Shown here: one piece after another, positions 4,838 to 5,758 of the stretch
How the letters are laid out: the number at the start of each line of letters is the position of its first letter
How positions within the stretch are numbered: the first letter of the stretch is position 1
Assembly: GCA_023128635.1 (NCBI GenBank)
Contig: JAGMDP010000170.1
Coordinates: 1-5,758, forward strand
Direction of reading: 5' to 3'
Length of the DNA: 5,758 nucleotides
Origin: Candidatus Heimdallarchaeota archaeon
Lineage (GTDB): Archaea > Asgardarchaeota > Heimdallarchaeia > JABLTI01
Translations under genes and position numbers: made by a program
Notes under the pieces: generated by a model
The model's input: only the letters and a program-made list of their open reading frames with translations
Told to the model about the DNA's origin: nothing
The model's database searches: none

Positions 4838-5758
4838 TTATGATCCATGTTCGGTTCTTTGTATAATTTCATCTTGTAGTTTTGGACCCAAATTGATAAA
4901 GTAGTCACTATAGCCAGCAACTCGAACAATTAGATCTCTATATTTCTCAGGGTTCTTCTGAGCTTCTCGCAAAGTATCAGCTGATACAACGTTGAATTGA
5001 ATATGATGACCACCTAATTTGAAGTAACCTCGAACCAAATGGGCAATATTGTTAATTCCTTCATTTGTAGCGAAGAAACTTGGTGTAAACTTTTGATTTA
5101 GCAAAGTTCCTCCAGTTCTAACATGATCAATTTTACTTGCTGATTTCAAAACAGCTGTAGGTCCTTTGGTATCTGATCCTTGAACAGGGGATATCCCTTC
5201 AGATAGTGGTTCATAGGCTTTTCTTCCATCAGGCATGGCACCAATGACACTTCCAAAATAAACATGAACTGTTGTTGGGAGAAGATTGATTCTATGATGT
5301 CCGCCTTTTGTGTTTGGTCTCCCATCTATGGCATTAAAGTATAGCTCAAAAACATCCTTTGTTATTTGATCCGGATAATCCTCATCATTTCCATATTTAG
5401 GTGTATCACAAATAAATCTCTGACGAAGCTCTTCTCTATTTTTAAAATTAGAGGATAATATCTCAAGTAGTTCTTTTATTGTTAGATGTTTTTCATCAAA
5501 AACATTGTACTTTATTGATGATAATGAATCAGTAATACTTCCTAGACCTACTCCTTGAATATAAGAAGAGTTGTATCTTGCTCCACCAGCATTGTAGTCT
5601 TTTGCATTTTTGATACAATCATCTATAATAATTGATAAGAAAGGTGATGGTAAATAATCACCCCACAATTTCTCAATTATATTGTTTCCCTTGATTTTAA
5701 TATCAACAAAATGCTTAATTTGTTTACTAAAAACCTTGAACAGTTCCTCATAGGTTTT
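4838..5758 (-). CDS. Glycyl radical enzyme, PFL2/HypD/glycerol-dehydratase type, C-terminal part
   Basis: The frame is open from the right edge to TAA at 4838-4840, giving 306 residues. The TTG at 5668 is internal because coding continues upstream (KTYEELFKVF...IIEKLWGDYLPSPF). Seen in order: YNAGGARYNSSYIQGVGLGSITDSL; LLPTTVHVYFGSVIGAMPDGRKAYEPLSEGISPVQG; TGGTLLNQKFTP; KLGGHHIQFNVVSADTLREAQKNPEKYRDLIVRVAGYSDYF; and the tail LQDEIIQRTEHGS. The radical-bearing glycine is that of RVAGYSD, 25 residues from the C-terminus (codon 4913-4915). These enzymes are oxygen-sensitive, are activated by a radical-SAM activase, and use a thiyl radical to cleave C-C, C-N or C-O bonds or to dehydrate. The catalytic cysteine-glutamate motif (GCxE region) lies upstream of the window, so the substrate cannot be read. 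The tail favours dehydratase-type members (HypD, glycerol or propanediol) over true pyruvate formate-lyase. No activase gene is visible in the window. Indicates an anaerobic host. Confidence 0.93.
   Translation of the reverse strand, partial: KTYEELFKVFSKQIKHFVDIKIKGNNIIEKLWGDYLPSPFLSIIIDDCIKNAKDYNAGGARYNSSYIQGVGLGSITDSLSSIKYNVFDEKHLTIKELLEILSSNFKNREELRQRFICDTPKYGNDEDYPDQITKDVFELYFNAIDGRPNTKGGHHRINLLPTTVHVYFGSVIGAMPDGRKAYEPLSEGISPVQGSDTKGPTAVLKSASKIDHVRTGGTLLNQKFTPSFFATNEGINNIAHLVRGYFKLGGHHIQFNVVSADTLREAQKNPEKYRDLIVRVAGYSDYFINLGPKLQDEIIQRTEHGS

Noticed and set aside
4717..4929. 70-codon open frame on the minus strand
   Set aside because: It overlaps the ends of two well-supported genes in other frames and shows no domain.
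5666..5668. TTG as the start of a 276-residue glycyl radical protein (as in a small stand-alone C-terminal subunit such as YfiD)
   Set aside because: Coding sequence continues in frame to the window edge, and the protein contains far more than the roughly 125-residue spare-part domain, so it is a full enzyme cut by the edge.

Overview
The window is a strongly AT-rich stretch that most probably comes from an archaeon. Upstream of several genes there are archaeal-type promoter elements: an A-rich BRE followed by a TTTAAA or TTAAATA box. Most 3' ends are marked by plain T-tracts rather than GC-rich hairpins. A signal-peptide protein with a C-terminal membrane anchor also fits. An Asgard lineage is my best guess, because of the TMEM97-like membrane protein and the style of the secreted protein, but no marker gene here proves it. 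Shine-Dalgarno motifs (GAGGA, GGTGA) are visible at some starts.

Layout, left to right. (1) Positions 3-392 (+) hold the C-terminal part of a YcaQ/AlkX-type winged-helix DNA glycosylase-like protein, cut by the window edge. (2) Positions 479-1391 (+) are a two-gene operon: an FMN-binding split-barrel (pyridoxamine-phosphate-oxidase-like) protein and a MarR-family regulator. The operon is preceded by a promoter carrying a near-perfect palindrome and a repeated half-site, a good candidate for the MarR protein's own operator. (3) Positions 1383-1973 (-) encode a small P-loop nucleoside/nucleotide-kinase-like protein whose 3' end overlaps the marR-like gene. (4) Positions 2161-2739 (+) encode a four-helix membrane protein of the EXPERA/EBP superfamily, closest by eye to eukaryotic TMEM97 (sigma-2 receptor), followed by a clear hairpin-plus-T terminator. 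(5) Positions 2740-2980 are a gene-poor gap with two abutting mini-ORFs and T-tracts. (6) Positions 2981-3859 (-) encode a secreted, membrane-anchored protein of unknown function. (7) Positions 3981-4826 (+) encode a 281-residue protein with an acidic central linker that I do not recognise. It is divergent from (6), and the shared 121-bp promoter region has a symmetrical arrangement of repeated elements. (8) Positions 4838-5758 (-) hold the C-terminal 306 residues of a glycyl radical enzyme of the PFL2/HypD/glycerol-dehydratase type, including the glycyl radical loop, cut by the right edge.

Only the flavin-fold protein and its MarR regulator clearly work together. The other genes sit in single-gene units with alternating orientation and no evident shared pathway. 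The features most worth following are the TMEM97-like protein, the MarR operator, the shared divergent promoter and the unrecognised acidic-linker protein.
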